The notes under the pieces were generated by a model. The model searched no databases. It was not told where the DNA came from and saw nothing but the letters and a program-made list of their open reading frames with translations. This document shows positions 54,511 through 64,000 of a stretch of DNA of 64,000 bases, in pieces (position 1 is the stretch's first letter; every line of letters begins with the position of its first letter). The stretch is from Roridomyces roridus. Taxonomy: Eukaryota; Basidiomycota; Agaricomycetes; Agaricales; Mycenaceae. Both the position numbers and the translations under genes were made by a program. The stretch spans positions 1,054,001-1,118,000 of the forward strand of contig JARKIF010000021.1 of NCBI GenBank assembly GCA_029378245.1, read 5' to 3'.

Positions 54511-57500
54511 TTACTCTGTGATACTCTCTCCGCGTTCCTCCGCATCAATCCCAAGGCCGGCGATCTTGAAGAGCAAGTCCGAAACCTGCTCATCATGCGC
54601 TTCATCATCCTCGCCCTCCGAGTGGTCCTCATCATCATCTGCTTGCCGCGTGGGCTCCTCCCCTCCCGCCATCCCCACCTCCCGCTCCGCGTCCACCAGC
54701 ATCTGGTCCTCCTCATCCTCGTCGGGCGAAACGGACTGCAGCGGGACGCCAGGTGTCAAGGACGCAGTACACCGTGTGCCCCACCTTCGTTTCAACGTGT
54801 GCAGCCGCATCATGTGCGACTGCTCAAACCTACCCCTCCGCTCCCGGTACTCTGCAAGATGGACGGCCAAGGCGTGGTCATCCTCCACCTGCTGCTCCGT
54901 CTTCCCCTCCGTCCACCGCAGCTCCCTCTCCCGTTTATGGAGGAACACGCTCTCGTCCCACATCCAGGTGACGAAACGTCGGATTTCGACATCTAGTCGC
55001 TTGATCTCCTCTCGTGCACGCTCCAGGCGGAACCAGCGGTTCATAACGGCGCGATATGCAGGGCGGGCCCAGTATTGGCGGTGGACTTCGTGATGGCTGT
55101 GACGGAGTAGGTCGAAATCGGCGAGGAACGCATATTCGAGGACCTGCTCGATGTCGACATGATCCCGAGGTGGGGTGACAGCAGCGGCAGCGGCGTTGTA
55201 CTTTGCGACCGCGGATCGGACAGCCTTGGAGCGAGCCTGTAGAGATTTTGCAATGTGTTTTCGCATCTTGTAGCCTAGGATTGAAATCAGCAAGAGGAAT
55301 AGAAGGAATAGAATGAAACTCACCGGTGCCGGATTGATTCATCTTGGTGAGCTCGAACAGACGCTCCACGACGAGGAGCTCCAGTCGATCAAGGGCACGC
55401 TGATACTCCAGCGAGCGCGCCTCCTCCTCGGCGGCAATGTAACTTGGGCTCGTCGGGGTCCAGCGCGTTGTGATTCCAAGCTCCTGCTCGATATCCGCCA
55501 GCGCCATCGCGCTCCGCTCCCTCTTCTCCAACGCATGCCGAAGCGCCATGTCTGCCTTGGTCTTGCCGGGCGTGAAAGCTGCATCGTCCGACCGCGATTG
55601 GCGAACGGCTGCCCTGCAAGCCGTGACTTTGGCTCTGCACACCCGTGTCAGATACAGGCAGAAGAGATGGGCTGAAGACTCACAAGTCAGCGCTCTCTGC
55701 TACCAGGCAAGCAACGTAGCGGGTTTCGGGAGTATCCTCCGCCTTCTTGGAGCTCTTCCACAGCTCCTGCAAATATACCGTCTCGTCCGCAAGCGCCTGG
55801 ACGAACTCCTCTCCATCCACAACGTCCTCGTCCCTCATCATCTGCCTAACAATCGGTTCGTCGTCCAAGATCTTCAAAGACTGCTCATAATTGGAGCAGA
55901 GGAACGTCGCTAAGCAATGAGATCAGCGTTCATGTCGCAGCGAGAAAGAGAAGTCGACATACCGAGGGAAGCGTACACGTCGTAGTCGTCCATGTGCTTG
56001 AAATACCCGGTGATCTCCTGCTGACGATGGAACCGACTCGCACGGCGAGAACAACCCGCCAGTGCATTGCTTCTGGAGAAGCGGCGCTCACACCCCTCCA
56101 GATCCTCAATCCCAAGCCCCTTGACGTATAACGCCAAGAAGCAGACTTGACAGAGTCGATTGTGGGCGTGCCCGTGGAACGATCCGACAAGGCACCGCAG
56201 TCGAGCCTCGCGCGCCTTGGGTCCCAGCTCGCTCTTGTCGAGAGTGGTGCAGAAGTGGCACCCGATATCGTAGCCGACCCCAATATCGACCCCGAAATGC
56301 TTGAGGAGGTGCTCGACCACAGCCAGAGGATATTTAGACCTGACAAAGTCATTCAGTAAGATTTGAAGCTCAAGAGGAGAAAGACTTACAGCTCCCCGCT
56401 GCGCAGCATGTCCACCATAACCAGAGCAAACCCGTGTCGACACAGGCATAGAAACAGACCCGTCTCGTCGAAGATGCCCCACATTTTTGCTGTCACGTCG
56501 TTCAGCATATTCTTCCAACGCTCCTTGCACGGACTTTCCGCTCCCTGCCCAGCCATTAACCTTCAAAACAATACTCATCAAATGAAAAACTCACATTGTC
56601 ATCCGAAGGCAAAATATTGGCCAGACGGCGCCTCGCCCACTCATCGACTTGCGCGCGCGGCAGGTAATACCCGTCACTTGCATCGCGATCATCCCAGCGC
56701 TCATTCGTCTCCCCAGGGCCATCATCACCGGGCCCGCGTCGTAGAACCCGCTTCAACGAGTCATTCCCGTCCATCGTGACCAGCATGCTGAAAATTAACT
56801 CGTCTTCTCCCTCGAGCCTGTAGCTGCACGCCGGACAACAATTCTTCATTCGCCAGGCGGGATCCTCGCGGCCAAGGTGTGTCAATACTTGAAGTTCCGT
56901 ACGTCGACGTAGGTCGAGGTAGAGGTCGAGGGCGATGGAGAAGTGTTGATGCATGGTCGAACGAACAGGAACCTGTAAAAAAAAAGTCAGCTAACAGCCT
57001 GAGGGAGCGCAATAAAACCCACGCACCCCGTGTAAATCAGCCAGGGTTTTAGTAAAGGCGTATATCGAAAACTGAGGACACCGGGCATGGGAGACACGAT
57101 AGAAGTCGAGGGTGGCCATGGTAAAGACGAAAGTGGGCGTCCACGGCGCAGACGGCACAAGGCCGAGTCTAAGAAGGGCGGCTGAAAAACCCCCACAACC
57201 CAGGGGAAGAGATAGCGTCTCACTTTGCTCCGCTGGACCTCTGGTAAGATCGAAAATGAAAAGAAAGAAACGAGGCACGCACTGAAAAGATCAATGACCG
57301 TGACCTGGTAAAGCTCTGGCTGGCCTTCGTCCCCTTCGTCTGGCTTGCCGCGCGCACGGAAAGCCGAGTACGCCTTGAGCATGCTGGGCATCTGCGCTGG
57401 CAAAAGCATCGTTCCTTTTCTGAGTACGGTCACGGCGGGTTCTTGTATCCTTGCATCGAGTCCTGACACAAGTTATTAGATTGGTGTGCTATTCCAGCGA

Positions 57501-57932
57501 AAGAAACTCACCTTGCCCGTTCTGTAAGCTCAATGATGTCCTCCAACGTTTCACCCCCATGGTCCCCACCAGCATGACTGATTTGAGCTTCATGTGTCCC
57601 ATCCAGCACGCCTGCGACCGTCAGCAGATCTGGTGCATTTGATGCATCGAATTCGGGGGCGGCGGCCATTTCTTGGAGGGCGAGAAGATTTTGACGATTG
57701 GTGGTGGACATGACTATCCAGCGTCAGCCCAAAGCTTGTCGTTTCGTTGCATCCACTGACCATCCCAGGTTTCCTTACGCTGTATGGCCCGATTGTCTTG
57801 ATACTGGGCAAGTTTCATGGGACCCAAACGGAGTTTCTTGACTGGTGGGGCGGGGGCGCAGTCGTCGACGCCGGTGGTAGAGCCCAGGACTTGCCATGTC
57901 CGCGATCGACCCTTGAAGCGCCTGATGGACAT
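54511..57932 (-). pseudogene. KDZ transposase of element D, one apparent frameshift
   Basis: Close paralogue of 44111-47563, with ATG 57932 (MSIRRFKGRSRTWQ) and stop 54511-54513. All catalytic motifs are present: CCPACSYRLEGED, LVTMDGNDSLKRV, VGYDIGCHF and LEGCERRFSRSN. In the second third of the N-terminal part, near 57390-57400, one extra base relative to C separates TRTRRDRTQKRNDAFA from QMPSMLKAYSAFRARGKPDE. Unless unusual splicing fixes this, no full-length enzyme is made. The rest of the frame, including the coiled-coil and acidic tail, looks intact. Confidence 0.82.
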
Positions 57933-58134
57933 GGACAGGAAGTGAGGAGAAAATAGCCAAGTCGAGATCCAGGCACGGGAGCAGACACGGGAACATGATC
58001 AACAAAGTCACGTACAGGACACGGGAGCAATAGACTTACGGAAATCTCGTCACTTACGGAAATCCCGTCTCTTTGTCCTCACGTCCTCCCTTCCTTTCCC
58101 TCTCCCTCACTGACTGGACTCGGGCCCCATTCAC
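57933..58134. promoter_or_regulatory. Divergent promoter of element D
   Basis: A 202-bp spacer between the transposase ATG and the ATG of the truncated dioxygenase. It shares GATCAACAAAGTCACGTACA-like sequence (57997-58016) with C. TTACGGAAATC is repeated here. Confidence 0.4.
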
Positions 58135-58863
58135 ATGAATAGTAAGTACATTTCCTTCTGTCATGCAAGGGGATCCGACCTTGGAACCCGGCGCAGGCTG
58201 CAAAGAGCTCCCTTGTGGAACTTGGCGCTGCATTTCCCTTTCTCCCTCCGCTTTTCTTCCAGATGCTGACTCCTTCAGCCACAGGCTTCCTCCAATTGCC
58301 AAGGCGTCGTCTTCGCTCCAACAAGGAGTACTCCCCGTTTGACCTCGCCCTGGGTCTTGCCATTGAGCCTGCCGTCTACTTTGACGCGGAGGAACAGCTG
58401 AGGGTGTGTCTTGAGGAGCAGCAGACGAGCGGGAACTTTGACGAGCCGGAGGATATCATCGTCCCTGCCCTTTTGTCTCTGACTTTGACCGGTGCGTGGC
58501 TGATCTTTCCATTTCTGGCCACATATTGACGCTGTGCCAGTGGCTGACCCCGAGGCCTCCATTCCCGTCCCCACCCCCGTCTCACCTCCCATCGCGTCTG
58601 GTGTATCTGCTGCCGACCATCGCAAGACCAAATTCACATTCAAGCGCGCTCAAGCTCGCCAAGCTGCATCCACTTCCACCCCCCACTACCGTGATCGACT
58701 CCAAAAGCCATTGCAGTCAGCAAAAGTCCACCACAAGCTCAAGTCCAAGGGAAGCTTCTTGGACTCGTTGTCGGCTCTTACGTGCAGCGTGACGGACGTG
58801 TTTTGTTGGTGTACAAGTACCCTCGATTGTTTATGGTGGTCAGCCCGGTGGTTCGTCTGTAGC
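58135..58863 (+). pseudogene. TET/JBP dioxygenase of element D, N-terminal remnant
   Basis: ATG at 58135 in a 7-nt first exon (ATGAATA), spliced over 58142-58284 to GFLQLPRRRLRSNKEYSPFD. The exon is longer than in C and keeps frame through EEQQTSGNFDEPEDIIVPAL. A second intron leads to VADPEASIPVP and FKRAQARQAASTSTPHYRDR. After KLKSKG (about 58755) the sequence no longer matches the dioxygenase. It jumps to sequence homologous to C 51490-51560, in another frame. The Fe- and 2-oxoglutarate-binding domain is therefore absent. Confidence 0.8.
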
Positions 58864-58976
58864 CCTCTTTGGTCCACCTCTCTGGCAAGTATTCCCTCTC
58901 TCTCTCTTTCGTCGCCGTGGCTGACGTCGTCGTCCAGCAGCCGCTACCGCTTCTTTATCCAGTTACTCTACTCAAA

Positions 58977-61552
58977 ATGTCAGTCGTCCCCGACTCGCAG
59001 GACATCCTCATGCGCGAGCCTGACCCTCTTCCCATCATCACCCCGCCTCTCATCCCCAACTCGAGCCTTAACAAGGACGTCTTGATGCGCGAGCCTGACC
59101 CTCTTGTTGTCCTCACCCCTCTCATCGTCACCCACTCGAGTCTTACCAACAATGTCCTCATGCAAAAGCCAGACCCTCTTGCTGGCACTACGCCGCCCAT
59201 CGTGCCCACACCCAACGAGCCTGCCATCCCTCCGCCTGCTGTCCACCCCGTCGTCCCCGAGGTCGACATGGGTCCGGAGCCGCCTGCCTTCCCTCCGCCT
59301 GCTGTCCACCCCGTCGTCCCCGAGGTCGACATGGGTCCAGAGCCGCCTGCCTTGCCGGGTAATACCCATGCCCGCCGCAACCCTCATCTCCCGATCATCA
59401 CTGCTCGTGCGCGGTACCGTAAGCCCAAGGAGAAGAACGGCGCGCAGATGACGCGTCTACGCCGGCAGATGCGCGTTAACAAGGCGCAAGACCTCGCCGA
59501 CGATATCAGGGACCTTCGACAGGCCCTTGATGATGCACTCCCTGCTGTCGCTGCCAAGCACAATATCGCGCTCAAAGAGCTTCGTCGGCGGGTGTACAAC
59601 GGTGCTGGTATCAAGACCAAGCGCAATCTGAGCGTCTACAACGCCAAGGTTGCCTGCGTGATGGAGATCGCAAACGAGGGTAAGTCGTCTCCTCATGCTT
59701 TTCTTCTTGTATTGATCATTTCCAGGGCTAATGCTGGGGGACCGTTTCAATATGACCGAGATCAAGCAAATGATCAAGAAGGACCCTTCGCTCCTCACCG
59801 ACGTTGACCCCGATCACCTCGAGGAGATGATCACCAAGTTGGAGGCGCAGCGGCTGGTAAAGCGGACGGGGGTGCGGGGTGACAACGTCGCTGCTGCAAT
59901 CGACGCGCAGCGTACATTGGCTGTCATCTCCGAGCTGGTGAGTTTTTTTCTCGTCTTTACTTCATCCCTCGTTTCTAAATTGCCAACGCAGGTTGCGGGC
60001 CTGTACCGGCGCACAGGGATCGTGGGATTTGCCTTTTTTACTCGCGGCAACTTCAGCGACATCACGGCACCGCTCGCCATCCACTCCGGCGGGGCACTGG
60101 GGTTTTGCTCGGAGATGCTCAACCGCGAGCCGGAGGTTATCAACGCAATGTTGGAGCTGTGGCAGATTCAACGGGTTGAAGGTAAGCTGCTCGTTTGTTT
60201 CGTCTTGTTCATGTATTGACCATTTCCAGGGGCCATCACCGCGCCTTCTGTCGAGAAGATGCACATCGTCAGCGCTGCCATGATCAAGTCCGGGTTGGGT
60301 AAGTCATTTTACCAGCCGCCTTTGCTACTGGATACTTATCGAGCTCCCAGTCCAAGTCACCGGCAAATCAAATGTTGCCATGAATTTCGAGAACTATGTC
60401 AAGTCCATCGTGCAAGCGAAGCACATCGCACTCGTCGGGTGGCCCAGTGGCGTCCCTTGGAAGCGCCTTTCCAAGCAGAGCGTCACGGGTGATGTCCGCC
60501 GCATCTACAAGGCGCTGAAGGACGGATCGATGAAGTGGAAGAAGCTTAGGACGGAGGAGGACGAGGAGGACGAGGAGCGGCGTTTCAACAAGCTGATTAG
60601 CAAGGGCTTGGCGACGGCGGGGAAGAAACGCAAGGTCCGGGATGACCTTGGAGCGACACATCGGACGCAGGGTAGAGAGCTCGAGAGCGACGCGGAGGAT
60701 GGGGTGCAGGGCAGCGGTGGCGAGGGTGACGACGACGGAGAGCCCAGCGACAATGAGGATCGGCCGTTCGTAGATTACGACGGGGATTACTCGGACGACA
60801 ACACCGCTCGACGCAAGAAGGCACCGGCCAAGTCCAAGTCCACCAAGGCTGCTGCCACCAAACCCACCAAAACGACCAAGGCCGCTGCCTCCAAGTCCAC
60901 CAACGCCACTGCCTCCAAGTCCACCACCAAGACGACCAAGGCCGCTGCCTCCAAGTCTACCAAGGCTGCCGCCTCCAAGTCCACCACCAAAACGACTCCC
61001 ACGCCCGCCGCTCCCAAGTCCAAGCCGCCTGCCAAACCGTCTGCCAAGTCCAAGGCAACTCCCAAGCCCTTCGTCCCGACGGAGGCACCCTCCAAGTACA
61101 TCTTCAAAAACGGAAAGGATGTACCCAACGGAGCTGCTGTGGATGAGCATGCTAGACGGATGATCGAGGAGCGGGGGAAGCATGAGAGGCAGATGCGTGA
61201 GCTCATGGGCGGGAGCGAGGGTGGCAGCGATGACAGGAGTGATGACGACGACGAGGGCGAGGAGCAGGTGGTGTCGACGAAGCGAGGTCCTCCCGCCAAG
61301 AGCCGCCGCACCGCCAAGGAACCTGGGGAGCAGGCGGTGAAAAAGACGAAGAAGAGGGTCAACAAGCATGCGCGGGACGACTCCCAGGATGAGGACGAGC
61401 AGCCCGTCGCCAAGAAGGCCAAGCTTGTCGTGGAGCTGCCGCGGCCGAGGGCTGCTTGGAATGGGGCGCCTAATGCGACTCGGGGGAAGAGGGTCGGCCC
61501 TCCCGGTGTTCGTGCATGCGACGTTGTCTTGCCGGAGGTGGAGGAAGACTGA
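58977..61552 (+). CDS. Charged accessory protein of element D, intact
   Basis: Full-length paralogue of the C gene at 51700. From ATG 58977 it has a Pro-rich region with duplicated MGPEPPAxPPPAVHPVVPEVD units. MTRLRRQMRVNKAQDLADDI, a DLRQALDDALPAVAAKHNIA helix and RRVYNGAGIKTKRNLSVYNA follow. Introns at about 59680-59726, 59939-59990, 60181-60230 and 60300-60352 split the conserved EIKQMIKKDPSLLTDVDPDH, RTGVRGDNVAAAIDAQRTL, RTGIVGFAFFTRGNFSDI and GWPSGVPWKRLSKQS parts. The tail has KST/KAAA repeats like histone H1, then PNGAAVDEHARRMIEERGKH, and ends VVLPEVEED with TGA 61550-61552. Unknown function, probably nuclear. Confidence 0.8.
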
Positions 61553-61641
61553 ATGCTACATCTACTGTAATACTGCTTTCTTGGCCTTAGTAACGTGTTT
61601 GTACTGTATAGTGACTTGAATTGACTGCCTTTTTCTTGGAC

Positions 61642-61876
61642 TTCCTTTTTGAGCTAAGATCATGATGCGGGATCAGTCGGCACGACTTTATTGCGACTCT
61701 ACTACATGGGACTTGTACTTGGTAAGTCCATACTGGTATATCGCGACTTTATTGCAGCATTTGTCGCGCTCTTTATTGCGCCATAGGGAACCGGCCTCTA
61801 TCCCCTCCAATTAGAATGGACACCGCCATGGAATGTCCTCTCCTATTAGAGGGCATATATAGGTCCCAGAGGTGGG
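61642..61876 (-). repeat. Right terminal inverted repeat of element D
   Basis: Inverted copy of 54256-54490, ending AGGTCCCAGAGGTGGG. A few single-base differences only (for example TTGCGCCATAG against the left CTATGGCACGA). Confidence 0.92.
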
Positions 61877-63141
61877 CAAGATGGTGGTCAAGAAGCAAGC
61901 ACTCTTTGATCCGATGATGCGAATTGGTGATGCGCTTATGTCAAACAGCGAGTTCAAGAATGACATACAGGCAGAAGGGTATATAGTAAAGGTAAATAGG
62001 AAAGAGTGTGTTAAAAGGAACAGTTCCACAGATAAGTAACTGGGAGCAGAAATTACATCAGTAAAACTACAGAAAGCACTCTGAGGTCTTTGCACTCTGA
62101 ACGAGGTCTTCGGACTTCGAGACTTGAGCTTTGAAGGACTTTGAAGGACTTTGACTTGACGAAGGTCTTCCGAGGGTGCCAAGCCCAAAATGGAAACAAG
62201 CTCGAGAGATCAGAGTTCTCAAAGACCTCGCCACACAAGAAAGTGTATCTAAGGTACCACTTCAGAGACCACAGTTCTGCCGATGTTCATCTCACTGGCC
62301 GAGTCCTCAATCACCTACAAAGCCGCGAGAGAGAAAATGGTAGGGTATCGAGGCCTCGCTGGCGCAACATGACAGTGTGTGCGCAGGAACGGACACCTGC
62401 AGTTTGAATGTATATAGGCGGGCCGTGGGTGGTGGAAGGGTGAGGGGACAGCAGGCGAAAATTTCGCTAAGTCTTTCCAGCGTTCGGACTCCGTTCGGAT
62501 CATCGGGAAAGATGACTGTCATTGACTCACATTGCAGCCGCATGGCGTGATTCCTTCGGTTTTTTCTTTCCTTCCTCCCACCATTGTCTCTTTTCGCTCG
62601 CTCCCAGTCGCCGTCGTTCGGTCTCTCGCCTCAAGCCTACCCTGCCGCCCTATGTCGAGAGCTGAAGTCTCCACCACCGCTACCGCTCCTGTCCATCAAG
62701 AGCCGTCGTCCGCTTCTGCACCTCGCCCCCGTCATCGCTGGCAGCTATTACGGCGCTCTCTTTTCGTCGGGATCAAGACTTGGCCTCTATTTGGGTACCG
62801 GCAACACTCGAGTGATTGATGTGCCATCACGTGCCACTTGCCGCCAATCAAATTTGTTGATTGATGTTCCACGCCCATTTTTTTAATAACTCCCGCTGCA
62901 CAAGTCGGATCCCTCTGAAATTTTGGATTCGGGTACCTGGCTCACTTCTCCGACTCCCGATACAAGCCCAGAATTTTACAGTTCAAATTACGTTGTCTGG
63001 ATGAGCAGTAATGGCACGACACGTACTTCGAGGTATCGGTCTATGTTTTCCACTGAATGTAACATTCTTTCGGCTGAAAAGTACTTTCTAACTCAATACA
63101 TGACTTGTCTGTCCATAAAACCCCTCATACCACGCCCCAAG
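61877..63141. other. Right flank of element D, no supportable gene
   Basis: Neither the rest of element C nor the rest of Copia appears here. A short open frame (61879-62040, VVKKQALFDPMMRIGDAL) and a repeated GAAGGACTTTG near 62130 are visible. The segment TTGAATGTATATAGGCGGGC (about 62404) could be a promoter or LTR fragment. Nothing can be named. Confidence 0.4.
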
Positions 63142-64000
63142 TCAATCTGAATCAACGTCCGACTCGAAAACATCATCCGGCGCCTCATACTCCCCGCCAG
63201 AATCCTCATCACTTTCGTCGCTCCCTGAATCGTCGTTCGAGATACTCCCCTCAAGTTCTTGGTCTTCCTCTTCATTAGATGGAGCCATAGGAATGCTGCC
63301 CACCCCAAGGTTCATGCATGCGTGCCAACTGGAGCACCAACAACAAGAAATACGCACCTGGGGCTATACCTCTCATACGCAGCGAGGACAATTGGAAGAA
63401 TCTTTGTCTTGACTTGCCAGACTGCCGTTTTTTTGAGTTCTGGATCACATACAATGTTCTTGTAAATTCGCAATTGATCGCGCAACTGGGCGAGGGTCAT
63501 TTTGTTGATCTTGGCGCGGTCAAGCTGTAGGCCGACAGCTGTAAGACGGACACGTTCTAGCCGTACTTTTTCCGCCTTGAGTGCGTCGGCAATCCGACGT
63601 TTCCTCGCCTTCCCACGAATGTGAGCTGCGAGGCGAGGACCAAACCTTTTCCCTCTGCGCTTCACCTCCTCATCTCGCACCCGTTTCCGCACATACGTGT
63701 AATCGTCTGCTGTGGCACACTTCTTGATGAAGGCTTCAGTATTGTTTAGTTTGATGCGCGCGCGCGATGAGAAAGATTCGGTCGTCCCATTGGGTCGTAA
63801 CCTTGCGTCGATGCGTCGTCCACCGAGGATACTTTCGTTGGGGTCGTTCTGTGAAGGGACTTTGAACAGGCGGAGGAGAGGTCGGGGGATGCGACAGATG
63901 ACACCGTTACGCTGGAAGTCGGCAGTAAACTGCGACCATCCGTAAGAGCACCCGCGGAAGAGGGCGGCGACAGCGGGTCTGACCTGGGGTAGGTCCTTCT
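63142..64000 (-). CDS. 3' part of an unidentified gene, cut by window edge
   Basis: A frame open from the window edge reads DLPQVRPAVAALFRGCSYGW, RIPRPLLRLFKVPSQNDPNE, AFIKKCATADDYTYVRKRVR, a basic stretch KRRGKRFGPRLAAHIRGKAR, and LAQLRDQLRIYKNIVCDPEL with ILPIVLAAYERYS. A 59-nt intron (63298-63356) joins it to a last exon SIPMAPSNEEEDQELEG with an acidic Ser/Asp-rich end and stop at 63142-63144. The C-terminal helix-rich part resembles repeated hypothetical proteins of mushrooms, perhaps also mobile-element linked. I cannot name it. Confidence 0.65.

Larger units (their letters stand above)
54256..61876. mobile_element. Element D: 7.6-kb KDZ transposon with internal deletion
   Basis: Perfectly placed TIRs of 235 bp (54256-54490 and 61642-61876) start CCCACCTCTGGGACC and differ at few positions. 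Genes: KDZ transposase (-, one frameshift), a truncated TET/JBP gene (+) and a charged accessory gene (+). Compared with C, about 3 kb between the middle of the dioxygenase and the exon before the accessory gene is missing. No clear target duplication was found, as left flank ATCGTCCCT and right flank CAAGATGG differ. Confidence 0.88.

Overview
The window looks like part of a mushroom-forming basidiomycete (Agaricomycete) genome. The genes are broken by many short introns (about 47-65 nt, GTRNGT donors, CTAAC-like branch sites, YAG acceptors). Nearly everything recognisable is a mobile element, above all members of the KDZ (Kyakuja-Dileera-Zisupton) DNA transposon superfamily, which is greatly expanded in these fungi. 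I see no housekeeping gene. All calls come from reading the sequence by eye. Family names rest on motif recognition, not on a search.

Layout. (1) 1-740: the 3' end of a KDZ transposase gene of the CxC2 type. (2) 885-19008: element A, a complete 18.1-kb transposon with nearly identical 1.6-kb terminal inverted repeats (TIRs) and a 7-bp target duplication (TATTGAG). It carries four genes: a KDZ transposase (-), a KOW-repeat protein (-), a charged accessory protein (+) and a small Cys-rich protein (+). It sits inside a tRNA-like sequence. (3) About 19.4-33.2 kb: element B, an older relative with a KOW gene, a KDZ transposase and a Cys-rich gene, all on +. Its transposase is broken by a 729-bp solo LTR with a GCCTT duplication. 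Its ends are not resolved. (4) 33.2-39.2 kb: gene-poor repeats with a hAT-type element of 658 bp. (5) 39190-43859: a Ty1/Copia retrotransposon with two small TA-flanked elements and a frameshift, cut off in its reverse transcriptase by element C. (6) 43860-54255: element C, with a KDZ transposase (-) transcribed divergently from a TET/JBP-type 2-oxoglutarate/Fe(II) dioxygenase (+), then further + strand genes. (7) 54256-61876: element D, a 7.6-kb relative of C with 235-bp TIRs. It lies in the last codons of a C gene and has lost the dioxygenase catalytic domain by internal deletion. (8) 63142-64000: the 3' part of an unidentified gene on -.

How the parts may work together. In A and B the same three gene families recur with one shared upstream motif (CGAACAAT). 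Both also carry a conserved block followed by a hairpin whose sequence differs but whose shape is kept. The TIRs of A hold about 24 imperfect palindromes around GGATGCATCC, spaced 30-34 bp, or about three helical turns. A second array built on GTGGGTATACCCAC lies downstream of B. These look like multimeric binding platforms, perhaps for an element-encoded protein. In C the transposase is paired with a putative DNA-modifying dioxygenase, which fits the published association of fungal TET/JBP genes with KDZ transposons.
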